Below are positions 55,619 to 64,000 of a stretch of DNA of 64,000 nucleotides, one piece after another. The stretch comes from CAJQPP01 sp963793465 (lineage in GTDB: Bacteria > Planctomycetota > Planctomycetia > Pirellulales > Pirellulaceae): positions 868,001 through 932,000 of the forward strand of contig CAWCAJ010000005.1 in assembly GCA_963793465.1 (NCBI GenBank). Direction: 5' to 3'. Made by a program: the position numbers and the translations under genes. Every line of letters begins with the position of its first letter. Within the stretch, counting starts at the first letter, position 1. The notes under the pieces were generated by a model that was not told the origin of the DNA, searched no databases, and saw only the letters and a list, made by a program, of their open reading frames with translations.

Positions 55619-56523
55619 ATTTGGCTGGGGGATTTCCGATGACCAGGAAGATCAAGAAAGTCACACGCAACCTGAAGCAGCAGCGTGATTCCCTGCTGCA
55701 GCAGTATGACACGCGGCAACTTCATCAATTGCGGGTCAATATCCGACGGATCCGGGGGTTGTTGAAGTACGATCCTTCCGGCAAGGCCAAAAGGCTGCGC
55801 AAGGATTGGAAAACGCTGGTTCAACAGACAAATGCCTGCCGGGATTGGGATACATTCGTGATCTACATTCAGTCCACTTTGACTGCGGACCAGTATGACC
55901 AACTGGAACCGCTGTTGGCTCGCCAGGTGCGATGCAGTCGCAAGGCGGTTCGCCGCGTCTTGCATTCGCGTCTTTGGGAAAAGACCTTTCAGGGTTGGAA
56001 ATCACTGCTGCGGAACTCTGGTTCCCGGGTATTTACGCCTCCGGCGCTTGCCGATAGCCTGCAGCAGGTCCAACAGCGGGTGCAGCAGGCCCGCTGGCGG
56101 GCCCTTCATTGGAGTGATGAGGCCAGCTGGCATCGCTTTCGAATCGCAATCAAGGAATTGCGTTACACCCTGGATAACCTGCACCCTCAAGACCCGCATG
56201 AAACCGCACGCTTGAAGACAGCGATCCAACGTTGTCGGGCCATCCAGGATGACCTCGGGGAATGGCACGATACCGTGGTGCATCGCCAGCTCTTGGCCGG
56301 AATTGCGGGGACCGGTAAAGGGTCTGAGCCGTCCCAGGTTCAGGAAATCGTAAACTCACTGGGTCAGAAAATCCGGATCAAGTCTGACGAATGCCTGACA
56401 CGGGTCCAGGCCAGCTTGATTGCCGATGAAAGCCTGGCGACCACGCGACCGGAGTCCGTTTCACCGCCCTCGTGCGGGTTGGTTGCCTCGCAGCCGGAAA
56501 CCATGGAGGTCCCCGTTGACTAG
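55615..56523 (+). CDS. CHAD-domain protein
   Basis: A 302-aa helical protein. The conserved histidines of CHAD are seen in LHQLRVNIRRIRGLLKY (about residues 42-58), HRFRIAIKELRYTLDNL (about 170-186) and IQDDLGEWHDT. CHAD domains bind inorganic polyphosphate, often with a CYTH domain, which is absent here. The ATG overlaps the FGE stop by 4 bp, and its end overlaps the YugP-like gene. Confidence 0.9.
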   Translation: MNLAGGFPMTRKIKKVTRNLKQQRDSLLQQYDTRQLHQLRVNIRRIRGLLKYDPSGKAKRLRKDWKTLVQQTNACRDWDTFVIYIQSTLTADQYDQLEPLLARQVRCSRKAVRRVLHSRLWEKTFQGWKSLLRNSGSRVFTPPALADSLQQVQQRVQQARWRALHWSDEASWHRFRIAIKELRYTLDNLHPQDPHETARLKTAIQRCRAIQDDLGEWHDTVVHRQLLAGIAGTGKGSEPSQVQEIVNSLGQKIRIKSDECLTRVQASLIADESLATTRPESVSPPSCGLVASQPETMEVPVD

Positions 56524-57232
56524 CCTATTCTACCTGATTATCGGGATCGGATTCCTGATGTCCCTGTTGGTTCAGGTTTGGCTGCGACGCACTTACGCCC
56601 GCTGGAGCAAAGTCCGCAATTCACTGGATTTGCCGGGGGCTGAGGTTGCCAGGATGCTGCTGGACAGGAATCATTTGCACCATTGCCAAATCAACATGCA
56701 ACCCGGCCGGTTGACCGATCATTACGATCCCCGACAAAAGGTTGTTTCCCTGTCGCAGCGAATTTTCATGGAACCCAGTGTGGCCAGTGCCGCGGTCGCA
56801 GCCCATGAAACCGGCCATGCTTTGCAGGATCGGGCCGGTTACGGACCCATGCGGCTAAGGCACGCGATGCTGCCCGTTGTTCAATTGGCAGCGCAATTCG
56901 GTCCCTGGGCTGCTCTGGGAGGTTTGCTGGCGAATTCGCCAACGCTGTTGCAGGTCGGTTTTCTGATGTTTGCCGCGGCGCTCTGTTTTCAGTTGTTGAG
57001 CCTGCCGATTGAGTTCGATGCCAGTCGTCGGGCCAGAGCAGAGTTGCAGTCGCTGGGTTTGAATGCTCCCCAGGATGTCGCAGGTGCGCGGCAAGTGCTG
57101 CGAGCCGCCGCCATGACCTATGTGGCCAATTCGGCCTCAGCCATGGGGCAGTTGATGATTTTTGTGTTGATTGCCGGCCGGGGAATTTTCAAAAGACTTT
57201 CGCCCCAACCTCGGACGCCCACGACACCTTGA
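56516..57232 (+). CDS. YugP-type membrane zinc metallopeptidase
   Basis: A 238-aa protein. A TTG start at 56516 is chosen because GGAGGT lies 5 bp before it and it yields the family N-terminal helix (LFYLIIGIGFLMSLLVQVW). The zinc motif HETGH is in VAAHETGHALQD (about residues 94-105); three further helices follow. The start overlaps the CHAD stop codon by 8 bp. Substrates of this family are not known. Confidence 0.88.
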   Translation: MTSLFYLIIGIGFLMSLLVQVWLRRTYARWSKVRNSLDLPGAEVARMLLDRNHLHHCQINMQPGRLTDHYDPRQKVVSLSQRIFMEPSVASAAVAAHETGHALQDRAGYGPMRLRHAMLPVVQLAAQFGPWAALGGLLANSPTLLQVGFLMFAAALCFQLLSLPIEFDASRRARAELQSLGLNAPQDVAGARQVLRAAAMTYVANSASAMGQLMIFVLIAGRGIFKRLSPQPRTPTTP

Positions 57233-57333
57233 GCCAAGGCAGGTACCGGTCAACGAGACTTGCGATCGAGCCGGGCAGCAAGCGGCGCTACCCAATGCGT
57301 CCCATTGAGACTCGGGGGTTAAAGACACGTTGG

Positions 57334-59205
57334 TCAGTCCTCAACCGGGTTCCGCCGGGGGCCGGAAACGCCGCGCATGAGATCGTCGTAGATTGCGCGG
57401 ATCCGGGGCAGGACCTGGCGGGTCGCCGCTTCACCGGCAAGAGCTATTTCCCTGGCGGCCGCAAAATCCGCAAAGTCAAATGCCGAGGTATCGGGCTCGA
57501 TGACCAGATCGGCAAATGTCATCTGCAAGCGGGCGATTCCCCGTCTCGATACATCCATCACGCGGTAGGCCGTTTCGAAAGGCCCGGGTTCCTCCATCTC
57601 CTGAGTGCTCATCCCGCTGTGGTTCCCGGCAAAACTGTTGGGAATCTCCTTGGATGCATCGACCCCAATGACGAATTCGGCACCCCGGTCGGAAAGGAGT
57701 TCCGCCGGCAGGTTGTTGACCACGCCGCCATCCACCAGGATCATCCCGTCCTTCATCAGGGGTTCAGACAAAACCGGGACGTTGATACTCTCCAGAATCG
57801 CTTCCACGACGTCGCCGGAATCGCGGATCACCTGATCCCCGCTGACCAAATCCGTGACGACCGCCGCAACAGGAATGGGTAGTTGATCAAAAGTCCAGTG
57901 CCGGTAGTGTTTTCGCAACATGCCGTCCCAGGCTTTGGTTCGGAATTTGGCCAGAACATAAAGGCGGCGTCCACCGGGCATTCGTTCCAGCCAGGGAGAC
58001 GGTTGCAGGTCGGTGGCGAAGGCGTCGACCAATCGATCCACCGGGATACCGGCGGCGTACCCGATTCCGATCATGGCTCCGGCGCTGGTGCCGCTGATTT
58101 CATCGACGCTGATTCCCGCCGTTTCCAGAGCCCTAAGCACTCCCAGGTGCGACAGGCCACGCGCTCCGCCGCCCCCCAGCGCCAGCCCAATTCGGACGCC
58201 GTTCAGGTGGCGAACCACGCGATCCATCCCCTGTTGCCAGAGACTTAGCGGGCGAGTTGTATCGGAATCCACGGGTAGCAGCAAATCCCGCTGCCGCAAA
58301 TTCGCGCAAGTGCAACTGGAAACCTGCGAAGTCGTACCCTGGTGAATAATACGAACCCCAACAATCCGTGACTTCCAGCCCGGGTTTTCTTCCACCAGGT
58401 TGTATAGCAATCGATTGCATTCCGGAGAGGACCGATGATCGCTCAAGCACCACAGCATTTCGTCGCACTCGTTTATCAGGGTTTGCAGATGCTGAGCAAC
58501 ATCGTTACCTGCCCAATCCGCCACCAGACCACCGTCAATCAGCACGCGATCCGAATCCGCCAACCGGCGTTGCACATGGCCGCGGATTTCCTCTTGGGTG
58601 TCGGGTAAGCGGTCAATCCGCCAAGTCGTCAATGCTGCAAAGTCCTCTGGTCGCTTGGTCAAGAGGGCCAGTCGACCGGACCCTTTTTCCAGTTCCCCGC
58701 ACAGCTTCGGCAGGAACAGCTGGCAATCCGTGTCAGTGGCCACCACGCCCACGACTTTCAATTGCCTGCGCATGGGCTTGCCGTCCAAAAGATTTTCCAG
58801 CCGCAACCCAAATGAGGTCAGCAGGTTCTTACGGAATCTCGAATTCTCCAGGATCAGTCGCAATGCCAGCGTGCGTTGGATGACGACCACCTCACTGGCA
58901 ATGTCCGCCACGATGTGCAACGTGGCGTCAAACTGTTTGGAAAGGAAGGAAGCCTGCCCCACGGTTTCACCTTGGTTGACATAGCCCATCCGTTTTTCGG
59001 GTTCTGCGGCAGCTCCGCGAAAAACCCTCAGTCGGCCACGTGTCACAATATAAAGCGCCAGCGCGGAATCGCCTGGCCACGCCAATTCCTCATCGGGTTG
59101 CAACTCTCGCCAGCTACTGGCGGTTGCGATCCGATTGATATCCTGATCGTTGAGGCCGCGACAGGCTTGGCAGGTTTTCAGACGTTCCAGGATTGACGGC
59201 TGCAT
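57334..59205 (-). CDS. Patatin-like phospholipase with cyclic-nucleotide-binding-type domain
   Basis: A 623-aa protein of the NTE/RssA type. Residues about 20-140 form a cNMP-binding-like domain (ASSWRELQPDEELAWPGDSA, GETVGQASFLSKQFDA). A linker domain follows, then the patatin fold with the oxyanion loop GGGGARGLSHLGVL, the nucleophile GTSAGAM and the catalytic Asp in DGGVVNN. It should hydrolyse phospholipids or lysophospholipids at the membrane. A start at 59235 adds 10 residues and cannot be excluded. Confidence 0.9.
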   Translation of the reverse strand: MQPSILERLKTCQACRGLNDQDINRIATASSWRELQPDEELAWPGDSALALYIVTRGRLRVFRGAAAEPEKRMGYVNQGETVGQASFLSKQFDATLHIVADIASEVVVIQRTLALRLILENSRFRKNLLTSFGLRLENLLDGKPMRRQLKVVGVVATDTDCQLFLPKLCGELEKGSGRLALLTKRPEDFAALTTWRIDRLPDTQEEIRGHVQRRLADSDRVLIDGGLVADWAGNDVAQHLQTLINECDEMLWCLSDHRSSPECNRLLYNLVEENPGWKSRIVGVRIIHQGTTSQVSSCTCANLRQRDLLLPVDSDTTRPLSLWQQGMDRVVRHLNGVRIGLALGGGGARGLSHLGVLRALETAGISVDEISGTSAGAMIGIGYAAGIPVDRLVDAFATDLQPSPWLERMPGGRRLYVLAKFRTKAWDGMLRKHYRHWTFDQLPIPVAAVVTDLVSGDQVIRDSGDVVEAILESINVPVLSEPLMKDGMILVDGGVVNNLPAELLSDRGAEFVIGVDASKEIPNSFAGNHSGMSTQEMEEPGPFETAYRVMDVSRRGIARLQMTFADLVIEPDTSAFDFADFAAAREIALAGEAATRQVLPRIRAIYDDLMRGVSGPRRNPVED

Positions 59206-59609
59206 GGAAACACACGGGCCCGGGTGGCAAGGCAAAGTGGCGGCGAAATTGGCTGGTAATCGAGTTTGGCCTGGTAATCGAGTTTGGCAGGGACTGTCAA
59301 CATATCAGAATTCCCAGTTGCCTTGCAGCGAACGGGCGGCCACGATTTTTCCCGTCAGGACCGCCGCGATCGTGGTTGACCGTGTTCAGGCATGGCAAAG
59401 GGCACCGCTCTGTTTTTCGTTGCAATCCCTCTGACCCGGTGCGGCCCTACAAACCGGGTCCCCAGTGGGCAAGAAGGAAGCAGCTTTCCCGGGGGCCGGG
59501 TTTCATTCAAGCCGGGGAATTTGGTCAGTCGAAACCAGAGAAGGTACCCGTCGGATTATTCCAGATCGCCCCTGCCCTCTTTCTTTCAGCTGACGGACGG
59601 AACAAGGCG
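59206..59609. other. Divergent intergenic region, patatin / hydrolase
   Basis: About 404 bp. It contains the 18-bp tandem duplication at 59253-59288. Nothing else was recognised. Confidence 0.5.
59253..59288. repeat. 18-bp exact tandem duplication
   Basis: CTGGTAATCGAGTTTGGC twice, 59253-59270 and 59271-59288. Confidence 0.93.
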
Positions 59610-61496
59610 ATGCGTCAAAAAATGGAACTCCGAATGGCCCTGCTGTTGGCCGTGTCGGTTGTGTTGACCGCCGGCATACCGGGTTGCCTGGGGATCAAGC
59701 GTCGTGCCCAATGGTATCCCCCCACGAATGTTACTGCCGAGCATCGGGCATGGAATCGCTTGACGGGCAAGCCGCAAGTGGCTTACGAGCGGGCTTTTGC
59801 CCAGGCATCGAAACTTGAGGCTGCGAATCAGGCCGGTTGCGTCGATTACTATTACCAGGCCGCCGTGTTGGCATGGCCCTGTGTGGAATACGACGCCCTG
59901 AACCAGACCGATCTGAATCGCCGAGGCAGCGAAATCTATCACGCCTCACTGGTCAAACTGATAGAGAACGCCCAAAAATTTGGGCGGTTTGATTCGCAAT
60001 TCGGTTTGCAGGTGGTCTCGCAAGCGGGTCCGCATTGGGTGCCCTTGCGGGTGCGTGGTTTCCCCTGGCAGCCCATGCAAGTTGACAAGCTGATTCCGGT
60101 GGGCAGCTATACCAGCAAGGACCTGAAGCATCTTTATCACTGGCCGGGTCTGGGTGTTCCCCTGTTGGCGATTCGCTGCCCACGCTCGGAACACCTGTTC
60201 CAGGGGCAAAAGCAACACTACCCCAGCACCGTGCTGTTGCGACCCGTACCGCATCAAAGGGGACAGTCCCCATTTGCCCTGGAGTTGATCGATACCACCC
60301 GGTTGGCATCCACCGATATCAGCGGCACCGAAGTGGCCCTGTGTCGGGATCTTTCAGCGCCCTTTGCCTATGTCCTGAAAGATATCGATCGCCAGTACCT
60401 GCAATCTTTCCTGCAGCCTGGCATGACCAGTCAGAATACCGGGCTGTTCATGATTGAACCGTTTCAAAAGGGCAAGATCCCGGTGGTATTCGTGCACGGA
60501 TTGTTGTCGGACCGTTACACCTGGGCCAATCTGGCCAATGAGCTGCGGTCGCGGCCCGATCTGGTTGCCAAATACCAGATTCTGGGATTCGAGTATTCTA
60601 CCGGTGGGCCGTTCATGGGCAGTGCTGCGTTGCTTAGGCAGCAGCTGGCCCAGTTTCAGATGATTTATAATCCGCAGGGAGCGGAGCCCGCGCTGGACCA
60701 CATGGTGCTGATCGGGCACAGCATGGGAGGCCTGGTGGCGAAGCTGCAGATCTCCGAAAGCCGTGACTGCCTGTGGCGGGCCGTGGCACAGCGTTCTTTG
60801 GACCAGATTGTGGCTCCTTCGGAAGTGCGGCAGCAATTGAGTGAGTCCTTTTTTTTCGAACCCGTGCCTTCCATCCGACGCGTCATTTACATGGGCGCTC
60901 CCCACCGGGGCTCTCCCTGGGCCACCCGTCCTGTTGGCAAACTGGGAGCGGACCTGGTGGAGGAACCGGAGATCCAAGTGATCGATCATGATCAGCTGAT
61001 TGCCCTCAATCCGGGAGTGTTTTCCGCCGAGGTTTCCAGAAGGATCCCTACCAGCATTGACCTGTTGCGGCCCGATAGTGAGTTGTTGCTGGCTATGGAT
61101 CAATTGCCGGCGTCGCCCCGAGTGCGGCAGCATTCCATCATCGGCTCCTGGGTTCCCATGGTGGGTGCCGGCGATTCGGATGGCGTGGTACCGGTCAATA
61201 GTGCGATTCGCAGGGGAGCCGTCACGGAAAAGATCATTGCCGCCAAGCATGAGGACCTGCATCGCAGTGATGCCGGGGTGGACGAAGTTGTGCGGATTCT
61301 TCGATTGCATGCCCAGGAGGTGGAGCACGTGTTGAGGAGCGCAGGACCACCCCAAAGGATGGCACCCGCGGACTGGCCAAATTCATGGCAGGTAACGCCG
61401 AGCCAAGATCCGGCCGCTGCGTTACCCGTGCAGGATGCCTGGATCGTCGATGATCTGCTTCCGACCGAGGCAGCCGACGTGCCCGGCGATCGCTGA
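59610..61496 (+). CDS. Large lipoprotein-type alpha/beta hydrolase
   Basis: A 628-aa protein. The start at 59610 gives a signal sequence (MALLLAVSVVLTAGIPGC) with a possible lipidation Cys, although Pro at -2 is unusual. About 280 residues of unknown fold precede the hydrolase core: VVFVHGLLSDRYTWANL (oxyanion), IGHSMGGLVAK (nucleophile), YMGAPHRGSPWA, an acid in GDSDGVVP and a His in KHEDLHRS. This resembles esterase/lipase families acting on lipids or peptidoglycan-linked esters. Substrate unknown. The upstream in-frame extension to 59193 is not supported. Confidence 0.82.
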   Translation: MRQKMELRMALLLAVSVVLTAGIPGCLGIKRRAQWYPPTNVTAEHRAWNRLTGKPQVAYERAFAQASKLEAANQAGCVDYYYQAAVLAWPCVEYDALNQTDLNRRGSEIYHASLVKLIENAQKFGRFDSQFGLQVVSQAGPHWVPLRVRGFPWQPMQVDKLIPVGSYTSKDLKHLYHWPGLGVPLLAIRCPRSEHLFQGQKQHYPSTVLLRPVPHQRGQSPFALELIDTTRLASTDISGTEVALCRDLSAPFAYVLKDIDRQYLQSFLQPGMTSQNTGLFMIEPFQKGKIPVVFVHGLLSDRYTWANLANELRSRPDLVAKYQILGFEYSTGGPFMGSAALLRQQLAQFQMIYNPQGAEPALDHMVLIGHSMGGLVAKLQISESRDCLWRAVAQRSLDQIVAPSEVRQQLSESFFFEPVPSIRRVIYMGAPHRGSPWATRPVGKLGADLVEEPEIQVIDHDQLIALNPGVFSAEVSRRIPTSIDLLRPDSELLLAMDQLPASPRVRQHSIIGSWVPMVGAGDSDGVVPVNSAIRRGAVTEKIIAAKHEDLHRSDAGVDEVVRILRLHAQEVEHVLRSAGPPQRMAPADWPNSWQVTPSQDPAAALPVQDAWIVDDLLPTEAADVPGDR

Positions 61497-61607
61497 AGTT
61501 GTTTTCCAGCGTCACCGGGAATCCGGCGAAAACGCCAGCAAGCCTTTTCAAAACACCGGTCGTGCATCACAATGGAGGTTTTACTGGCAGTTGTCCAGGA
61601 GTATTCG

Positions 61608-61874
61608 ATGTCCGAACGAATCACATTGCAGGAACTGATTGATACGCTTAAGCAACACCGAGATGAACTGCGGGTCAAGATGCATCTGGCCGAAATGGAT
61701 GCCAAAGACGAATATGAACGGCTGTCCTGTAAAATGGATGAACTCAGCTCTCAATATCAGCCTGTCAAAGATGCGGTCAGCGAGTCAGCCGACAATGTGA
61801 TTGCCGCATTGCTGTTGGCTGCGGAGGAGATGAAGAATGGATTCGTGCGAGTAGCCAAGTCGTTGAAGGAATAG
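61608..61874 (+). CDS. Small coiled-coil protein, hypothetical
   Basis: An 88-aa acidic helical protein (MSERITLQELIDTLKQHRDE, LAEMDAKDEYERLSCKMDEL). A GGAG box lies 6 bp before the ATG. The heptad-like pattern suggests a coiled coil over most of its length. It resembles small conserved planctomycete proteins, but no function is known. Confidence 0.65.
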   Translation: MSERITLQELIDTLKQHRDELRVKMHLAEMDAKDEYERLSCKMDELSSQYQPVKDAVSESADNVIAALLLAAEEMKNGFVRVAKSLKE

Positions 61875-62238
61875 CCAGCGACGTCTTGACCGCCAAGCAG
61901 CTTGCCAAAGGACTGGGCACTCGATCCTGGTCCGGTGAAGTCTTGCAGCAAAAACCGGATGTGCTTCGCAGCAAGAACATTCGCCGTCATCGGCTTTAGC
62001 TGGCATCTCCCTGCCGGCATGAATGCCGAGTGGGCCAACAGCGGAAGGCGGCAGGCAAAGGCTCAAAAATCCCCGCTAAGTGCCGGATATCTTGCCCAAC
62101 CGTTAAAGTTTAACGTCCCAGCTATCGATACGTCAGGATAGGACCGCTGGTGCCAAGCCACGATTTGAATTCGGGCAAGAAAACCCTGGCCGGAATGCGG
62201 TACGAGTTTCGCGAGCAGTTTATCAGGTCGATTGGTGA
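61875..62238. other. Intergenic region
   Basis: About 364 bp. Short open frames here have no convincing features, and no repeat or terminator was seen. Confidence 0.5.
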
Positions 62239-63661
62239 ATGACCCATCGAATTCTTTGTTGGATTGCCGCTCTATGGTTGGCTGGCGGCTGCGCGGTTGC
62301 CTTGCCGGGGCAGCAGATTGAGAGACTCGATGAACAGCCAGCCGTCGTTGACCGGCCATTCTTGATTGAGTCTGCACTGCAAACGATTCCCCCAAGCCCC
62401 CTTCCGGGCGAGCGGTCTCTGTTGGAGTCGCCGACCAGCAATTCGATGGGTGTCGGCGATTTCCGGATGGGGTCAGAGGGACTTACCGATTCGGTTGCCA
62501 ATTCCTTTGGGCGTTCCAACCCCGGGGCCGGAATTGGCTCAGATTTTTTCGGACTGGATGACAACTTCGACGAGGGGTTGGTGATCCAAACCCGCCGCCT
62601 GGCCATGAAGATCGGTGGCTTTCTGAAAGTCGATGCCATTCACGATTTCAATCCCATCGGTTCGACCGATTCCTTTGTGGTGGACACCATCGAAGTCGGT
62701 GCCGCCCCCAGAGAAAACTCGCGTCTTCACGCCCGACAAACCCGATTGAACCTGGACACGCGTTGGGAATCGGATCGCGGTCCCTATCGGATTTTTGTGG
62801 AGGGGGACTTCTTTTTCAATCAGCGGGAAGCCGCGCAGTTGGGGGAAAATCGTTTTCGGCTCAGGCATGCTTACGCCCAGCACGGTCAATGGACCGTAGG
62901 CCAAACATGGACCACCTTGGCCGACGTTGCCGCCTCGCCAAACACATTGGACTTCGAGGGCCAGGTTGCCAGCATCACGACCCGCAGAACGCTGATTCGT
63001 TGGACCCAGGACAGGCTTGCAGGCACTCCATGGCAGATGGCCGTGGCCATCGAAGATCCTTTCACGATCATTGACGTTCCGGACGCGATCGAAGGTGAGC
63101 CTCGTACTCAAACACCTGATGCCGTGATGCGTTTCAGACGCAGTGGGGAAGATGTTCAATTTCAGGGATGTTCAATTTCAGGTAGCCGGTGTTTTGAGAC
63201 GGTTGGGCTATCAGCGTACGGGACAACCGGTGACCGAGGCGGACGCCTGGGGCTTGAACTTCACCCAGATCGCAAAATTGACGGCACGCAGCAAAATGTA
63301 TTCAGAGCTACTGTGGGGTAACGGCATCGGCAGTTTTCGAGGGATCCCCGATTTTGCGCAAACGGTGGATGGGTCGGTGCAAGCAGTAGGTTCGCTGGGC
63401 TGGATGGTGGGTGCCACCCAGGCCTGGAATGACCAATGGTAAGGCAACATCGTGTACGCGGAAAACGGTGTTAACAATGAGTCGGGTTTGTTGCCCGACG
63501 AACTCAAACGAGTGAAGTATCTGGCTTGCAACCTGATCTATTCACCATCGGAACGCACGGACATTGGCATCGAATACCTGTACGGAAAACGCGAAAATTT
63601 TGATGGCCAGAGCGGCCTGGCCAATCGCGTGCAACTTGCGTTCGTCTACTACCTTCCCTGA
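62239..63661 (+). pseudogene. Broken DcaP-like outer-membrane porin
   Basis: Restored length is about 468 aa. A signal sequence (ILCWIAALWLAGGCAVALPG) and linker are followed by the beta-barrel pattern of DcaP-like porins (GGFLKVDAIHDFNPIGSTDS, FVEGDFFF, LRHAYAQHGQWTVGQTWTT, and the terminal strand VQLAFVYYLP). Two lesions break it: a 16-bp tandem duplication at 63151-63182 shifts the frame (one copy gives EDVQFQVAGVLRRLGYQ), and a TAA at 63440-63442 interrupts NDQW-GNIVYAENG. The rest of the barrel is well conserved, so inactivation looks recent. Confidence 0.9.
63151..63182. repeat. 16-bp exact tandem duplication breaking the porin gene
   Basis: GATGTTCAATTTCAGG at 63151-63166 and 63167-63182. 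Removing one copy restores the reading frame. Confidence 0.95.
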
Positions 63662-63685
63662 CGACGTTTCCGGCATGCCGTCTCA

Positions 63686-63949
63686 TCAACGCAGGGTCTG
63701 CGTGGGAATTCGCCGCGCCAAATTAGCCTTGCGGAATTTCGACGCGAACAAGCGGTTGGCGTTTTCAGCCGGACGGGTTTCTGGCACTTCCGAGTTGGGC
63801 ACTTTCGAGTTGGGCAAATCAGAGTTGGGCAAATCAGAGTTGGGCAAATCAGGATCCGACGGTTGCGATGAATCCTGCACATTGGGTTGTGGAATGCCTG
63901 GCGCTGCCGACTCGTCGAACCATTCCGCCTGCTCAAAGAAGGGGTCCAA
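63686..63949 (-). CDS. Possible C-terminal part of a repeat-containing protein, uncertain
   Basis: An 87-residue frame (DPFFEQAEWFDESAAPGIPQ..., ending ARRIPTQTLR) carrying DLPNS repeated four times from the 15-bp unit GAGTTGGGCAAATCA. A TTG start at 63949 is possible, but the frame continues upstream (QPPPQGL) to a TAG at about 63977-63979, so this may be the tail of a longer gene that enters from beyond the window and is interrupted. No family recognised. Confidence 0.35.
   Translation of the reverse strand: MDPFFEQAEWFDESAAPGIPQPNVQDSSQPSDPDLPNSDLPNSDLPNSKVPNSEVPETRPAENANRLFASKFRKANLARRIPTQTLR
63792..63851. repeat. 15-bp tandem repeat, four units
   Basis: GAGTTGGGCACTTTC once, then GAGTTGGGCAAATCA three times exactly. 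Confidence 0.92.
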
Positions 63950-64000
63950 GCCCTGAGGAGGCGGCTGGCAGCGTGACTACCATCCTCCACCCAAGGCCCG

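Noticed and set aside
60354..61355. 333-residue antisense frame over the large hydrolase
   Set aside because: Shadow of the sense gene with GHSMGG motif.

Overview
The window looks like chromosomal DNA from a planctomycete (Planctomycetota, Pirellulales-like). The evidence is a secreted Cys/Gly-rich YTV-repeat protein, tetrahydromethanopterin (H4MPT)-linked C1 genes (fae, an MtdA/B/C-type dehydrogenase, two methanofuran/H4MPT-cofactor genes and an ATP-grasp protein), a LepB with a large insertion, and an expanded IS200-like/RAYT transposase of planctomycete type. Genes lie in short runs on both strands. There is one tRNA (Arg, anticodon ACG) and no rRNA or CRISPR.

Layout. 0-4 kb: a minus-strand run with 5'-truncated-by-window fructose-1,6-bisphosphatase, an amino-acid-kinase-like and a hydantoinase-like H4MPT/methanofuran protein, a TIGR01777 epimerase and a PepSY protein. 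4-12.4 kb: a 1564-aa secreted BNR/PDZ protein, the YTV protein with a very strong terminator, a group II intron stub and the tRNA. 12.5-21 kb: an S9 peptidase and an alpha/beta hydrolase (each with one frameshift), a permease, a BVMO-type monooxygenase and pcm. 21-29.6 kb: dnaJ-hsp20, a TrhO-RluA fusion, lptB, lepB, upp and a zinc-ribbon membrane protein. 29.6-38.7 kb: the C1 genes mtd and fae, an ATP-grasp protein, rimI, a glycosyltransferase with a B12-type radical SAM protein, and a secreted protein. 38.7-49.3 kb: sulfate activation (cysD, cysN), icd, a cluster resembling the accessory part of Dab/Mps inorganic-carbon uptake (beta-carbonic-anhydrase-like, small protein, MpsC/DUF2294, NhaR-type regulator), two HPF-like proteins, purE-purK. 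49.3-52.1 kb: a repeat island with a RAYT-like transposase between inverted GGGGCCACCCA arrays, a REP-like hairpin pair and a truncated group II intron. 52.1-64 kb: a second copy of the secreted protein family, a lipoprotein formylglycine-generating enzyme coupled to CHAD and YugP-type genes, a patatin, a large lipoprotein hydrolase and a broken DcaP-like porin.

Themes. First, C1 metabolism: Fae condenses formaldehyde with H4MPT, the Mtd enzyme oxidises methylene-H4MPT, and the kinase, hydantoinase-like and ATP-grasp proteins plausibly make the cofactors. Second, non-coding repeats are unusually rich. I found three copies of a ~103-bp dispersed element, two group II intron 5' ends sitting exactly behind terminators, the RAYT island, and at least ten exact or near-exact short tandem duplications (10-21 bp), one of which destroys the porin gene. 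Third, several proteins have unusual architectures: the TrhO-RluA fusion, CysN with a degenerate APS-kinase tail, a carbonic-anhydrase fold without its zinc ligands, and a LepB with a zinc ribbon and lectin-like insert.

All assignments come from reading motifs by eye; no search was run.
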